Shown here one piece after another: positions 15,542 through 24,585 of a DNA stretch of 32,721 nt (position 1 is the first letter of the stretch; each line of letters starts with the position of its first letter). Under the pieces are notes generated by a model, which did no database searches, was not told where the DNA came from, and saw nothing but the letters and a program-made list of their open reading frames with translations. Source of the stretch: Companilactobacillus insicii. Its GTDB lineage: Bacteria > Bacillota > Bacilli > Lactobacillales > Lactobacillaceae. Location of the stretch: the NCBI RefSeq assembly GCF_003946015.1, contig NZ_RHNU01000027.1:1-32721 (forward strand). The letters are read 5' to 3'. A program made the translations under genes and the position numbers.

Positions 15542-18500
15542 CTTCTTCACCATCCTCTAAAATATCTTCAATTCGTTTTAAAACATCAATTTTTTTGTAC
15601 TTAATAATTTCATGATAATCATTTTCCGGCAACATTGCGTCAAATTGGAAGATGGATTGATAATCACTGTATGTCAGGCCAGTCCGCATTTGATAGTCTC
15701 GATACGGATTCAAATTTAATTTACCTGAATAAATTTTTTCTCCGGCTTTAGTAATCAAATGTCGATTATAATTTAAAATCTTAAAGAAATCTGATTGACT
15801 AAGTACACTATCCGGTTCACCAAGTACACCTTCAGCCTTCGTATACTTAACAGGGGCAATCGGTGACTTTCCTGAACCAATAAGCTTGGTATCTATATTC
15901 TTGAGTAATTTATCGTCATCTAAAACTAACCCTTTAAGCTTGAATTCACTTAATAAATCAGTGTCTGTTACCCCTTTACGAGTTAACTTTAGTTTTGGAT
16001 TTAAGATGTGTGAATAGAAAGCTCCAGCAACTCTGGCTTCATTAGCGTTACTTGCAGATTTTAGCAAATCTAAATTTTGATTCAAACTTTCCAAATAAGT
16101 TGGCATCTGCATAGTTAAACCCTCAAGAAAATTAGAAAAATTAAAATCGCGCTCACTGGACTTGTAATCAATGATAGCTAAATAATCAGTATCATCTACA
16201 AGCATCTCGTCAATACGATCAATCTTTCCTCTAACATTTATCCAATGCTTATCGAGAATTTTAAAAGATAGACCTGGCAAATTTTGCTGATTATTAATAC
16301 GGCCAAATGTGACTTCTGAAGCTCTTGGAATGAACTTATTACGTGATAGCTGGCGCTTGATTGCTAATGCCAATTGCTTTAACGTTCGTTCAATCTGACT
16401 GGCAATAAATTCCATTCTTGCTGAGGCCAAGAATACCTTGTTTTCCGGGTAACTAACCTTTTCTTTAAAAATATCACCAATAAGTTTGGACAACTGATCA
16501 TCAGTTAAATCTTGAATTTTAACATTTTCCTGATTGGTATACTTAACCAGTCCATCTAAGACAGCATGGAATAAGGAACCTGTTTGAGCTGGTGTAACCT
16601 CAAATAACTGTCTAGGCTTTAATCTGAGCCCATATTTCAAGAAATATTGGTATTCGTTCTCATAAAATGTTTCCAATCTAGATATGGAAATATTCATGTT
16701 ATTACCATACAATTGTTCAACCGTTTCTGCCCGAAGATTGTGAGGAATATTTTTATAATCTAATGAGCTCATGACAAAACTCGTATGTTCCGGTTCCTCG
16801 TGCATTAAACTATTACGTATATAATTCCATTGACTAGACAGTCCTATTTTATTGTCTAAAGCTGATCGAGAAACACGAATTAAATAATTCAAACTAGAGG
16901 TCTTAGATCCAATATATCTAATTACTTGATTCTCCTCAGCATCCTTAGAATCAGGATTCAACAGGACATTTTGTTCTGGTAATGAAAATTGATTCATAAT
17001 TCGGACAATATAACTAGATAACTCCTGTTGCTTATTGTTTTCAGTGAAATTAGGATATGTAAAAATCAATCGCTCTTTTGGTGTTGTAAACACAATATCG
17101 TGTAAAAATGGTTCAGAATTATTAACTATCTCATCCGAATCTTTCAAATATTTGCCATCAACAAGCGATTCAGAGATTGCCTGACGTTCATCATCCGAAA
17201 TAATATCATTAGAAACAGAAGTTCCTGGCATATTATTGACGGTTGATCCAATAATAATCGCAATTCGACGGTCATCAGGCTGAATCATCCCAATTTCAGA
17301 AATACTTACTGCATCAAGTGTTGATGGAACTTGTGAATATGTAGCCGTCTCAAATCCAGCATCTAGAATTTCAATAAAGTCCTCACTACTAAATTTTGTA
17401 TCTCGGAAAACTTCAACATACTCATCTAGTATTTCATTAAACTTATTGACTACCTGTTGAGGTTGATTAGCTTGTGCTAAATTGTTTTGTTCCGTTGCTT
17501 GTTTCTGCCATTCAATTAGCTGCTTAAATACCCCATGTTCATCAAGAAAATTATAGATAAAAGTAGACGCCTCAATGGTTGTATGTTCTGATTCAAAGAA
17601 ACTGTTTAATTCCGTATACAAAAAGGCGGCGTAATTTTTTACGACATTCATTAAACGATAATCACGAATCTTTTCAGCATCCACTTCACTATCAAGCTTG
17701 GCTTCTGGAGCGAAATCCTTCCCTAACCAACCACGTCTGGTAATTCCGTTAGCTAAAGCGTAGTTTTCAGCCAAATCTACAGCTTCACGAAAAACTGATA
17801 TACCTTCTTTATCAAAAATATTAGGTATCAGCAATTCCGTTCTCAATAATGCGATAACGTCGCTACTTTGCATTCCTCGATTAATCCATGCAAATAAAAG
17901 ATCAATCATCTTTTTAAAGGGATGATCGGTCATTTTATTTTGAAGATCAATAAAATAAGGAACCTCATTGTTTTCCATAAATGATTCTATAAATGAACTG
18001 TATTGACCCAAATCTCTACTCAAAATCAAAAAGTCTTTATACCTATACCCTTGATTAGCAACCATTTGACGAATATACGTACTAATTGACGATACTTCCG
18101 TTTGCTTATCAGTACATTTCCAAACTTGAATTGAATTTTTATCACTCAAAGAAGTTTTTTGAATCTTCTCATTATACTCACTAGATTGAATCCAGTAGTT
18201 TTCTAACTTAGCCAAATCATCAGAAATGCGTAATTTATCCGCAAAAAAATTGTGGAAAGCTATTTGTCCCTCTTTGGCAATTTGATAAAGTTGATGGTAT
18301 GTATTAGCCGGACGGTAGTAAAAGTCCGAAACATCATCCATCTTTAACACGGGTGTTTCCAGTGCAAATGAAATCGTTACATTCTTACAATTCAGAATCA
18401 TCGATTTAACTAGATTTAATTCTGCAGCAGTAAATGACGAGAATCCAGAAATATAAAAATAATAATTTTGAGTATGTAAATCTTCATCAAAGAACTTACT

Positions 18501-19070
18501 TAAGGCATCAAGCTGGAAAGTATTAGTTGCCAAGCCTTGAATTTGTTCGAAGTAATCTCGATAAATAATGTCCAATTCTTGAATCTTATCGGTAAAAACT
18601 TCAGGATCATCCTGATTTAAGACCGATTCTAAATCGTCTGGTTCTACCTGACCGTTTAATAGTTCAGTGAACTGCGTCGAAAGTTGGTCGATAAATCCTG
18701 GCTTACCGACCATACCTGAAAATATTTTTAATTCTGATTTATGTTGTAAAATAATATTGCGTAATAACATTGCTGATTTAGTTTCAGTTAAGGAATCAGT
18801 GTTATAAATACTTTGACTACGTAAAAAGTACCAAGCTAAACGTGAGAAAGAAAAACTTTGAACATTGCTCGTTGCAATTAGTTCATCACTCTCCCCGTTA
18901 TCCTGTCCCAGTGCCTTCAACGTATTAATTTCAGATTCAAATTTAATATGGTTAGGAACTAGAAAAAAGTATTCCCCATTAGGATTTTTTTGATAATCAT
19001 CCTTAAACAATTCCATCATTTTCTTTTGATGGTCGAGTTGGTTTTTACCGAGTACAAAATTTAATGTCAT
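15534..19070 (-). CDS. addB: ATP-dependent helicase/nuclease subunit B (AddB/RexB), no Fe-S cysteines
   Basis: AddB is the inactivated-helicase, nuclease and Chi-recognition subunit of AddAB. The 1178-residue protein has a UvrD-like N-terminal half and a C-terminal RecB-family nuclease with IIDYKSS (Asp968, Lys970). In B. subtilis AddB four cysteines (one upstream plus C-x2-C-x5-C) hold a 4Fe-4S cluster around the nuclease. Here the matching positions are Asn805 in FYENEYQYF and Leu1132, Ser1135 and Phe1141 in GLTYSDYQSIFQFD, with identical spacing. The protein thus resembles the cluster-free RexB form. The ATG at 19070 has AGGAG 7 nt upstream; an ATG two codons earlier is too close. It is the first gene of the operon, divergent from the mevalonate genes. 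Confidence 0.93.
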   Translation of the reverse strand: MTLNFVLGKNQLDHQKKMMELFKDDYQKNPNGEYFFLVPNHIKFESEINTLKALGQDNGESDELIATSNVQSFSFSRLAWYFLRSQSIYNTDSLTETKSAMLLRNIILQHKSELKIFSGMVGKPGFIDQLSTQFTELLNGQVEPDDLESVLNQDDPEVFTDKIQELDIIYRDYFEQIQGLATNTFQLDALSKFFDEDLHTQNYYFYISGFSSFTAAELNLVKSMILNCKNVTISFALETPVLKMDDVSDFYYRPANTYHQLYQIAKEGQIAFHNFFADKLRISDDLAKLENYWIQSSEYNEKIQKTSLSDKNSIQVWKCTDKQTEVSSISTYIRQMVANQGYRYKDFLILSRDLGQYSSFIESFMENNEVPYFIDLQNKMTDHPFKKMIDLLFAWINRGMQSSDVIALLRTELLIPNIFDKEGISVFREAVDLAENYALANGITRRGWLGKDFAPEAKLDSEVDAEKIRDYRLMNVVKNYAAFLYTELNSFFESEHTTIEASTFIYNFLDEHGVFKQLIEWQKQATEQNNLAQANQPQQVVNKFNEILDEYVEVFRDTKFSSEDFIEILDAGFETATYSQVPSTLDAVSISEIGMIQPDDRRIAIIIGSTVNNMPGTSVSNDIISDDERQAISESLVDGKYLKDSDEIVNNSEPFLHDIVFTTPKERLIFTYPNFTENNKQQELSSYIVRIMNQFSLPEQNVLLNPDSKDAEENQVIRYIGSKTSSLNYLIRVSRSALDNKIGLSSQWNYIRNSLMHEEPEHTSFVMSSLDYKNIPHNLRAETVEQLYGNNMNISISRLETFYENEYQYFLKYGLRLKPRQLFEVTPAQTGSLFHAVLDGLVKYTNQENVKIQDLTDDQLSKLIGDIFKEKVSYPENKVFLASARMEFIASQIERTLKQLALAIKRQLSRNKFIPRASEVTFGRINNQQNLPGLSFKILDKHWINVRGKIDRIDEMLVDDTDYLAIIDYKSSERDFNFSNFLEGLTMQMPTYLESLNQNLDLLKSASNANEARVAGAFYSHILNPKLKLTRKGVTDTDLLSEFKLKGLVLDDDKLLKNIDTKLIGSGKSPIAPVKYTKAEGVLGEPDSVLSQSDFFKILNYNRHLITKAGEKIYSGKLNLNPYRDYQMRTGLTYSDYQSIFQFDAMLPENDYHEIIKYKKIDVLKRIEDILEDGEEDA

Positions 19071-19172
19071 AATCATTCTCCTGAAAAAATTCTATCATAG
19101 TTATGGTAATCAAAGTGGAAATCAAAGCTTGAGATGTATAAAATATAAATTTAGAGAAACTGAGGTGGGCTT

Positions 19173-20132
19173 ATGCTTAAAGGAATCGGAAAAAGTCATG
19201 GAAAGACGATCATTATGGGTGAACATGCCGTAGTTTACGGATATCCCGCAATTGCCATCCCATTAGTAAGTATTCCAGTCATTGTTCGCATCAATGAAAT
19301 CGATAATAAAAAAGAAAGCACGTTATCGTCTAAATACTACGTTGGCAAAATTAATGATCTTCCCGAGTCACTATCGGGTGTTAAATTTTTGATCAACCTT
19401 TTAGATGAAAAATTAAATAAAAATAGTGTTAAATACTCAATCAGTATTGAGAGCAGTCTCCCAATAGAACGCGGACTAGGATCCTCTGCCGCAATCGGAA
19501 CTGCTATCACCAGAGCATTCTTTAACTTTTTTGATGATACTCTTACACACGATATACTAGTGGATTATGTAAATAAGTCAGAAACCGTTACTCACGGTAA
19601 GGCTTCTGGATTAGATGCTTTAACAGTAATTTCTAATGCTCCTGTACAGTTCAGCCGAAAAGATCCGGTAAACTACTTTACTTTCAAAACAGATGGATTC
19701 CTAGTTATCGCCGATTCAGGTGTCAAAGGTAAAACAAAGGAAACAGTCTCTGACGTCAAGAAAATGTACGATAACGATCCTCAAACTATTGGTGAAATAC
19801 TAAAACAATTAGGACAATGTACTAAAAAAACCAGTCTAACTCTAAATAACAATCGGCTCAAAGACTTAGGTCAAACATTTAACGAAGCAAATAGTTTGTT
19901 ATCAGAATTAAATCTTTCCATTCCTAAAACTGATAAGTTAATCAAATCAGCCAATAATGCCGGCGCTCTAGGAAGTAAAATAACTGGAGGTGGACGAGGC
20001 GGATGTATTATAAGTCTGGCCAGAAATCTAACCAGTGCTGAGATGATTCAAAAAGCTCTTATTAAATCAGGAGCTGAACAAACATGGCTTCAACCACTTT
20101 CTATTTACGCGGAGGAATCAGATGGCGACTAA
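19173..20132 (+). CDS. mvaK1: Mevalonate kinase
   Basis: This GHMP-family kinase phosphorylates mevalonate with ATP in the mevalonate route to isoprenoids, which feeds undecaprenyl carrier and quinone synthesis. The 319-residue protein has the substrate motif KTIIMGEHAVVYGYPA (11-26), the ATP loop PIERGLGSSAAIGTA (97-111) and the third GHMP motif KITGGGRGGCIIS (near 270). GAGGTGG lies a few nucleotides before the ATG. A TATAAA box at 19137-19142 is the best -10 candidate upstream. It is the first gene of mvaK1-mvaD-mvaK2-fni and overlaps mvaD by 11 nt. Confidence 0.95.
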   Translation: MLKGIGKSHGKTIIMGEHAVVYGYPAIAIPLVSIPVIVRINEIDNKKESTLSSKYYVGKINDLPESLSGVKFLINLLDEKLNKNSVKYSISIESSLPIERGLGSSAAIGTAITRAFFNFFDDTLTHDILVDYVNKSETVTHGKASGLDALTVISNAPVQFSRKDPVNYFTFKTDGFLVIADSGVKGKTKETVSDVKKMYDNDPQTIGEILKQLGQCTKKTSLTLNNNRLKDLGQTFNEANSLLSELNLSIPKTDKLIKSANNAGALGSKITGGGRGGCIISLARNLTSAEMIQKALIKSGAEQTWLQPLSIYAEESDGD

Positions 20133-21090
20133 AACTGCTCGAGCTTATACAAATATTGCCTTAATTAAATATTGGGGAAAAAAAGATAAACAATTAAAAA
20201 TACCATATACCAATAGTCTTTCTTTAACACTAGATAAATTCTATACCGATACAAAATCTGAAATAATAGACAGCGACAAAGATCAAATATATTTAAATGA
20301 CGAGCTTTTAGATGATGCTAAAAGTAAAAGAATCACTAATTATTTAGACTTTGTTAGAAATTATTTCGGATTCGACCAACATTTTTTAGTTAAATCTGTA
20401 AATCACGTGCCTACTTCTGCTGGTTTTGCTTCATCAGCATCTGGGTTTGCTGCGTTAGCTGCATCAATAAATCAAACTATGAAGTTAAATCTTGATAATA
20501 GATCATTATCAATTCTTGCTAGAAATGGCTCAGGCTCAGCCTCACGCTCTATCTATGGTGGATTCGTAGAATGGATAGCTGGAACAAGTAATGACACTTC
20601 TTACGCAGTTCCTATTGATGAACACCCTAACATTGATTTATCATTATTATCTGTTGTCATCAGTCAAGATACTAAGAAGATTTCCAGCACTTCTGGAATG
20701 GAAAATAGCGTAAAAACTTCCCCTTTTTATGATAATTGGGTTACACTAGTATCTTCAGAGATAAACGAAATTAAGCAAGCAATTGCTCAAAAAGATGTCC
20801 AAAAAATTGGTGAGTTATCAGAACACAATGCCATGAGTATGCATGCATTGACACTTTCAGCTAATCCTTCATTTACATACTTTGCTCCTGAGACAATCCG
20901 CGTCATACAACTTGTCAAATCATTGCGCAGTCAAGGTGTCCTTGCCTACGTAACCATTGATGCTGGGCCAAATGTGAAAATTATTTGTACTAAAGAATCA
21001 GCTGAAATTGTTCAAAAATATATCGATGATAACTTACCTGCTGTCACCACAGTTGTCGCAAACATTGGTAATGGTATACAATACATCTGA
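20122..21090 (+). CDS. mvaD: Diphosphomevalonate decarboxylase
   Basis: MvaD converts mevalonate 5-diphosphate to isopentenyl diphosphate with ATP and loss of CO2. The 322-residue protein has the N-terminal TNIALIKYWGKKD (11-23), the NSLSLTLDKF segment, the phosphate loop PTSAGFASSASGFAAL (97-112) and the late TIDAGPNVKII containing the expected catalytic Asp. GGAGG lies within the 3' end of mvaK1, and the 11-nt overlap implies coupled translation. Gene order matches the usual lactobacillus mevalonate cluster. Confidence 0.95.
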   Translation: MATKTARAYTNIALIKYWGKKDKQLKIPYTNSLSLTLDKFYTDTKSEIIDSDKDQIYLNDELLDDAKSKRITNYLDFVRNYFGFDQHFLVKSVNHVPTSAGFASSASGFAALAASINQTMKLNLDNRSLSILARNGSGSASRSIYGGFVEWIAGTSNDTSYAVPIDEHPNIDLSLLSVVISQDTKKISSTSGMENSVKTSPFYDNWVTLVSSEINEIKQAIAQKDVQKIGELSEHNAMSMHALTLSANPSFTYFAPETIRVIQLVKSLRSQGVLAYVTIDAGPNVKIICTKESAEIVQKYIDDNLPAVTTVVANIGNGIQYI

Positions 21091-21115
21091 TATTTATATT
21101 GAAAGGTATGATATT

Positions 21116-22195
21116 TTGTCTACGGGAAAAGCACCTGGAAAATTGTATTTAGCAGGAGAATATGCTGTTGTTGAAACTGGCTTCCCTGCTGTAATTGCAT
21201 CAGTAAATCAATATGTGACTGCTCACATAACTAAATCAAAGAATGGTGGAACCATTCAATCAAAGAACCTCAATAAAGAACTTATTCACTGGGACCGGCA
21301 AGGAACACAGCTTGTTTTTGACGATACTGAGAGTCAACTTCAATACATCTTGGCGGCCATTAATTTTGTCGAAAAATACGCTCTTGAAAAAAATGTTAAA
21401 TTAGACTATTACGATTTATTGGTAACTAGTGAGTTAGATTCAAAAGATGGCAAAAAGTATGGCCTAGGCTCATCAGCAGCTGTCACAGTTGCTGTTGTGA
21501 AAACTCTAGGTGATTTTTATCATCTAAACCTATCTGCTATGGATGTCTACAAACTGTCAGCGATTGCCCACTTATCAGTTCAAGGAAATGGTAGTTTAGG
21601 TGATATAGCTGCTAGTGCATTTGGAGGTATCGTTGCCTACAAATCACCTGATCGTAACTGGGTCTTCAATATGATCAAAAATCACAGCTTAACTAAATTA
21701 TTAGAATTTGATTGGCCTGATTTAAAAATTGAAACTTTATATTTACCTGAGGATTTGGAATTAACAGTTGGCTGGACAGGTAGTCCTGCTTCAACTTCAA
21801 TTCTCGTTGATCGTATTGCCCTAACAAAAGCTCAAAAAGTCGAAAAATATCAAAACTTCTTGAGATCCAGTCGTCAAAATGTTGAAAACCTTATTGATGG
21901 TTTCCGTAATAACAATTCTGAAATGATAAAAGATATGATAAGTAAATATCGTACACTACTTACAGACTTGGCTGAATTCAGTGATGTTCACATTGAGACA
22001 GAGATGCTATCACAACTCTGTGATATCGCCGAAAAACTCGGTGGTGCCGCTAAAACTTCCGGTGCTGGTGGTGGAGATTGTGGAATTGTTATTAGTGACC
22101 ATCATTTGAAATTAGAAAAATTAAAGCAAGAATGGGAAAATGCTGGAATAACTCCCCTAACCTTAAAAATTGGAGAAATAATCGCTAATGCCTAA
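21116..22195 (+). CDS. mvaK2: Phosphomevalonate kinase
   Basis: This GHMP kinase makes 5-diphosphomevalonate from 5-phosphomevalonate. The 359-residue protein begins STGKAPGKLYLAGEYAVVE, has the ATP loop KKYGLGSSAAVTVAVV, a SLGDIAASAFGG segment and the C-terminal KTSGAGGGDCGI motif. The start is placed at TTG 21116 because AAAGG lies 9 nt before it and homologues begin at this point; the reading frame is open further upstream into mvaD. It overlaps fni by 8 nt. Confidence 0.93.
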   Translation: MSTGKAPGKLYLAGEYAVVETGFPAVIASVNQYVTAHITKSKNGGTIQSKNLNKELIHWDRQGTQLVFDDTESQLQYILAAINFVEKYALEKNVKLDYYDLLVTSELDSKDGKKYGLGSSAAVTVAVVKTLGDFYHLNLSAMDVYKLSAIAHLSVQGNGSLGDIAASAFGGIVAYKSPDRNWVFNMIKNHSLTKLLEFDWPDLKIETLYLPEDLELTVGWTGSPASTSILVDRIALTKAQKVEKYQNFLRSSRQNVENLIDGFRNNNSEMIKDMISKYRTLLTDLAEFSDVHIETEMLSQLCDIAEKLGGAAKTSGAGGGDCGIVISDHHLKLEKLKQEWENAGITPLTLKIGEIIANA

Positions 22196-23237
22196 GCAGG
22201 ATGAACAAATTCAACGCAAAGTTGAACATTTATTTTTAGCTGAAAAGTTTTTTACTGATGAATCATATGCGGATTTTGATAGTATAAGATTACTTCATGA
22301 CGCATTACCAGAATTGAATTACCGTGATATTGATTTAAGCACTAATATTTTTGGTCAAAAGTTCAGTTATCCATTTTATTTCAATGCAATTACAGGCGGA
22401 TCTAAACAATCCGCCCGTTTTAATATGGGATTAGCTAAATTAGCAGAAAGATTAAATATTCCGGTGTCCAGTGGCTCAATGGGAGTTTACTTACGTATAC
22501 CTGAAACTGGAGACACTTTCACTCCTTTACGTGAATACAATCCAAACGGATTCGTCATAGCCAATGTTTCTGCCAAAGCTAATGCAGAACAAGCTCAGCA
22601 AGCAATCGACTTATTAAATGCTGATGCGCTGCAAATACATCTTAATGCAATTCAAGAATTGGCTATGCCTGAGGGAGATAAATCATTCTTTTGGCTAGAC
22701 AATATCAAAGAAATTTTCGAAAAAGTTAATATTCCTGTGATTGTCAAAGAAGTCGGATTTGGTATTTCTAAGGAAACCATGCAAAGAATGATCAATGTTG
22801 GCGTTAAGTACATCGATATTTCGGGTTTTGGCGGTACTGACTTTGCACAAATAGAATCAGAACGAAATCATGAAATTGACTTAACCTATCTTGATCAATT
22901 TTCAATGTCGACCGTTGAATCATTAATTGAAGCACAACCTCTTATGAGTGATGTTTCCATCTTTGCCTCTGGTGGTATTCGGACCCCAATGGATGTAGTT
23001 AAAGCTATTAAAATGGGAGCCACATCCGTTGGTATGTCTGGCTTAGTATTGCATCACTTGCAAAAATACTCACTTGAAGAAGCAACTTTATTCTTTGAAA
23101 GTTTTGCTAAACAAATTCAAATCATCATGGCATTACTTGGAGCAAAGAATATTAACGAAATAAAAAAAGCCCCCATCATCTTTGATGAGAACTTAGTTAA
23201 TTATGCTAACCAAAGGGAAATTAAATTACCTTCTTAG
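22188..23237 (+). CDS. fni: Type 2 isopentenyl-diphosphate isomerase (FMN-dependent)
   Basis: Fni interconverts isopentenyl and dimethylallyl diphosphate using reduced FMN and Mg2+. The 349-residue TIM-barrel protein has the family motifs FYFNAITGGS, VANVSAKANAEQAQ, QIHLNAIQELAMPEGD, VKEVGFGIS, ISGFGGTDFAQIE and ASGGIRTPMDVVKAIKMGATSVGM. It completes the route from mevalonate to both C5 building blocks; the early genes mvaA and mvaS are not in this window. Its stop codon overlaps the convergent rRNA methyltransferase by 12 nt and there is no terminator hairpin here. Confidence 0.95.
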   Translation: MPKQDEQIQRKVEHLFLAEKFFTDESYADFDSIRLLHDALPELNYRDIDLSTNIFGQKFSYPFYFNAITGGSKQSARFNMGLAKLAERLNIPVSSGSMGVYLRIPETGDTFTPLREYNPNGFVIANVSAKANAEQAQQAIDLLNADALQIHLNAIQELAMPEGDKSFFWLDNIKEIFEKVNIPVIVKEVGFGISKETMQRMINVGVKYIDISGFGGTDFAQIESERNHEIDLTYLDQFSMSTVESLIEAQPLMSDVSIFASGGIRTPMDVVKAIKMGATSVGMSGLVLHHLQKYSLEEATLFFESFAKQIQIIMALLGAKNINEIKKAPIIFDENLVNYANQREIKLPS

Positions 23238-24578
23238 TCCTTTAGGATAGACATTTTTTATTTGATTATTGCTGTATCTACCCCAACTGAACAGCTTACC
23301 TTGATAGCTTAAACCAATCCATTTGTTATCAAAACTAGGCTTTTCAGTTAGTATAATTGATTCACCATGCATATATGTTTGAAATTGATTATCATCTAAT
23401 TCATAAATAGATTTCAAATCCGTAGGTTCGATTGCCAATATCCATGCGATATCAGGCTCGAACCTATTTTTTTTGAATTCACCCAATTTCAAACCATTAC
23501 GTAATACGTGCAGTGACTTAAAACGATTGTCTAAACTAGCAGCTTGGTATAAAAAGTCACTGACTTTAAACCAGTTCTTGCCATCTAAGTTCACTAAATT
23601 AGCCTTAGAAAACTTATTAACCAAACTAACTTCTTCTTTGCCAATCCCCGTCGAAATATCTTTCTCACGAGATTTTGTGTCAGAACCAGACTTAACCATC
23701 TTACATATGAAATGTCCTTCACCTTCAAAGACATCTGGAAACATTCTCAAAGCTTTAGTAAGTTCTTGATTACGATTACCCCACTCTGGCTTTCCATCTT
23801 CCATACCAGAGTATTTTTTAATTTCAGCCATGCTCATTTCTTCATGTTCATTCAAAAAATAATCGATATTCTCTTCATTTTCCTCAGGTGAAAAAGTACA
23901 AGTTGAATATACCAGAGTCCCACCTGGCTTAAGCAATTTGTAAGCTGAATCCAAAATGTGTCTTTGACGATTAGCACATTGTTCTACATAATCCAGCGAC
24001 AAATACTTAACAGATTCCGGATCTTTACGAAACATCCCTTCACCAGAACAAGGCGCATCGACTAATATGCGATCAAAATAGCCTTCAAACTTCTTCTCAA
24101 AATCCTTAGGTGAATTATTGGTTACTACTGCGTTAGTAATACCCATTCTTTCGATGTTAGAGGATAAAACCCGTGCTCGCTTATTATTTATCTCATTCGT
24201 AACCAAAAGACCGTGTGAGTTCATTTTTGTGGCAATATAAGTTGATTTACTACCTGGGGCTGCACATAAATCCAAAACCTTATCATTTTCTTGTGGATCC
24301 AAAACCTCGGCTACATACATGGCACTTGGTTCTTGACTATATAAATATCCAGCCTGATGATCAATAGAATTACCATCAATGTCACCATAATAACCAACAC
24401 TGCTATATGGAATTGGTTCACTCAAATCTACATTTACATTTTTAAAATTTGGTTTTAATGGATTAATACGAAAAGAATTTCGACTATTAGTTTCAATTGC
24501 CGCAAATAAATCTTCAGCTCGATCACCCATTAACTTACGATACTTATCTTTAAAATCTTCACTTAAATCAACGTTCAT
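23226..24578 (-). CDS. rsmF: rRNA cytosine-C5 methyltransferase, RsmF/NOL1-NOP2-Sun family
   Basis: This is a SAM-dependent m5C RNA methyltransferase, probably acting on 16S rRNA. The protein is about 450 residues. The SAM-binding motif VLDLCAAPGSKS starts near residue 101. The two signature cysteines are in VDAPCSGEGMFRKD (Cys177) and VYSTCTFSPEENE (Cys227), the general-release and nucleophilic pair of this family. The C-terminal third resembles the RsmF extension. The ATG at 24578 is preceded by AAGGTGG about 12 nt away, inside the 3' end of the upstream gene; an in-frame TTG at 24605 would overlap that gene. It is co-directional and nearly contiguous with the orphan membrane protein gene. 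The exact target base is not provable from sequence. Confidence 0.88.
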   Translation of the reverse strand: MNVDLSEDFKDKYRKLMGDRAEDLFAAIETNSRNSFRINPLKPNFKNVNVDLSEPIPYSSVGYYGDIDGNSIDHQAGYLYSQEPSAMYVAEVLDPQENDKVLDLCAAPGSKSTYIATKMNSHGLLVTNEINNKRARVLSSNIERMGITNAVVTNNSPKDFEKKFEGYFDRILVDAPCSGEGMFRKDPESVKYLSLDYVEQCANRQRHILDSAYKLLKPGGTLVYSTCTFSPEENEENIDYFLNEHEEMSMAEIKKYSGMEDGKPEWGNRNQELTKALRMFPDVFEGEGHFICKMVKSGSDTKSREKDISTGIGKEEVSLVNKFSKANLVNLDGKNWFKVSDFLYQAASLDNRFKSLHVLRNGLKLGEFKKNRFEPDIAWILAIEPTDLKSIYELDDNQFQTYMHGESIILTEKPSFDNKWIGLSYQGKLFSWGRYSNNQIKNVYPKGLRR

Positions 24579-24585
24579 AAATCTG

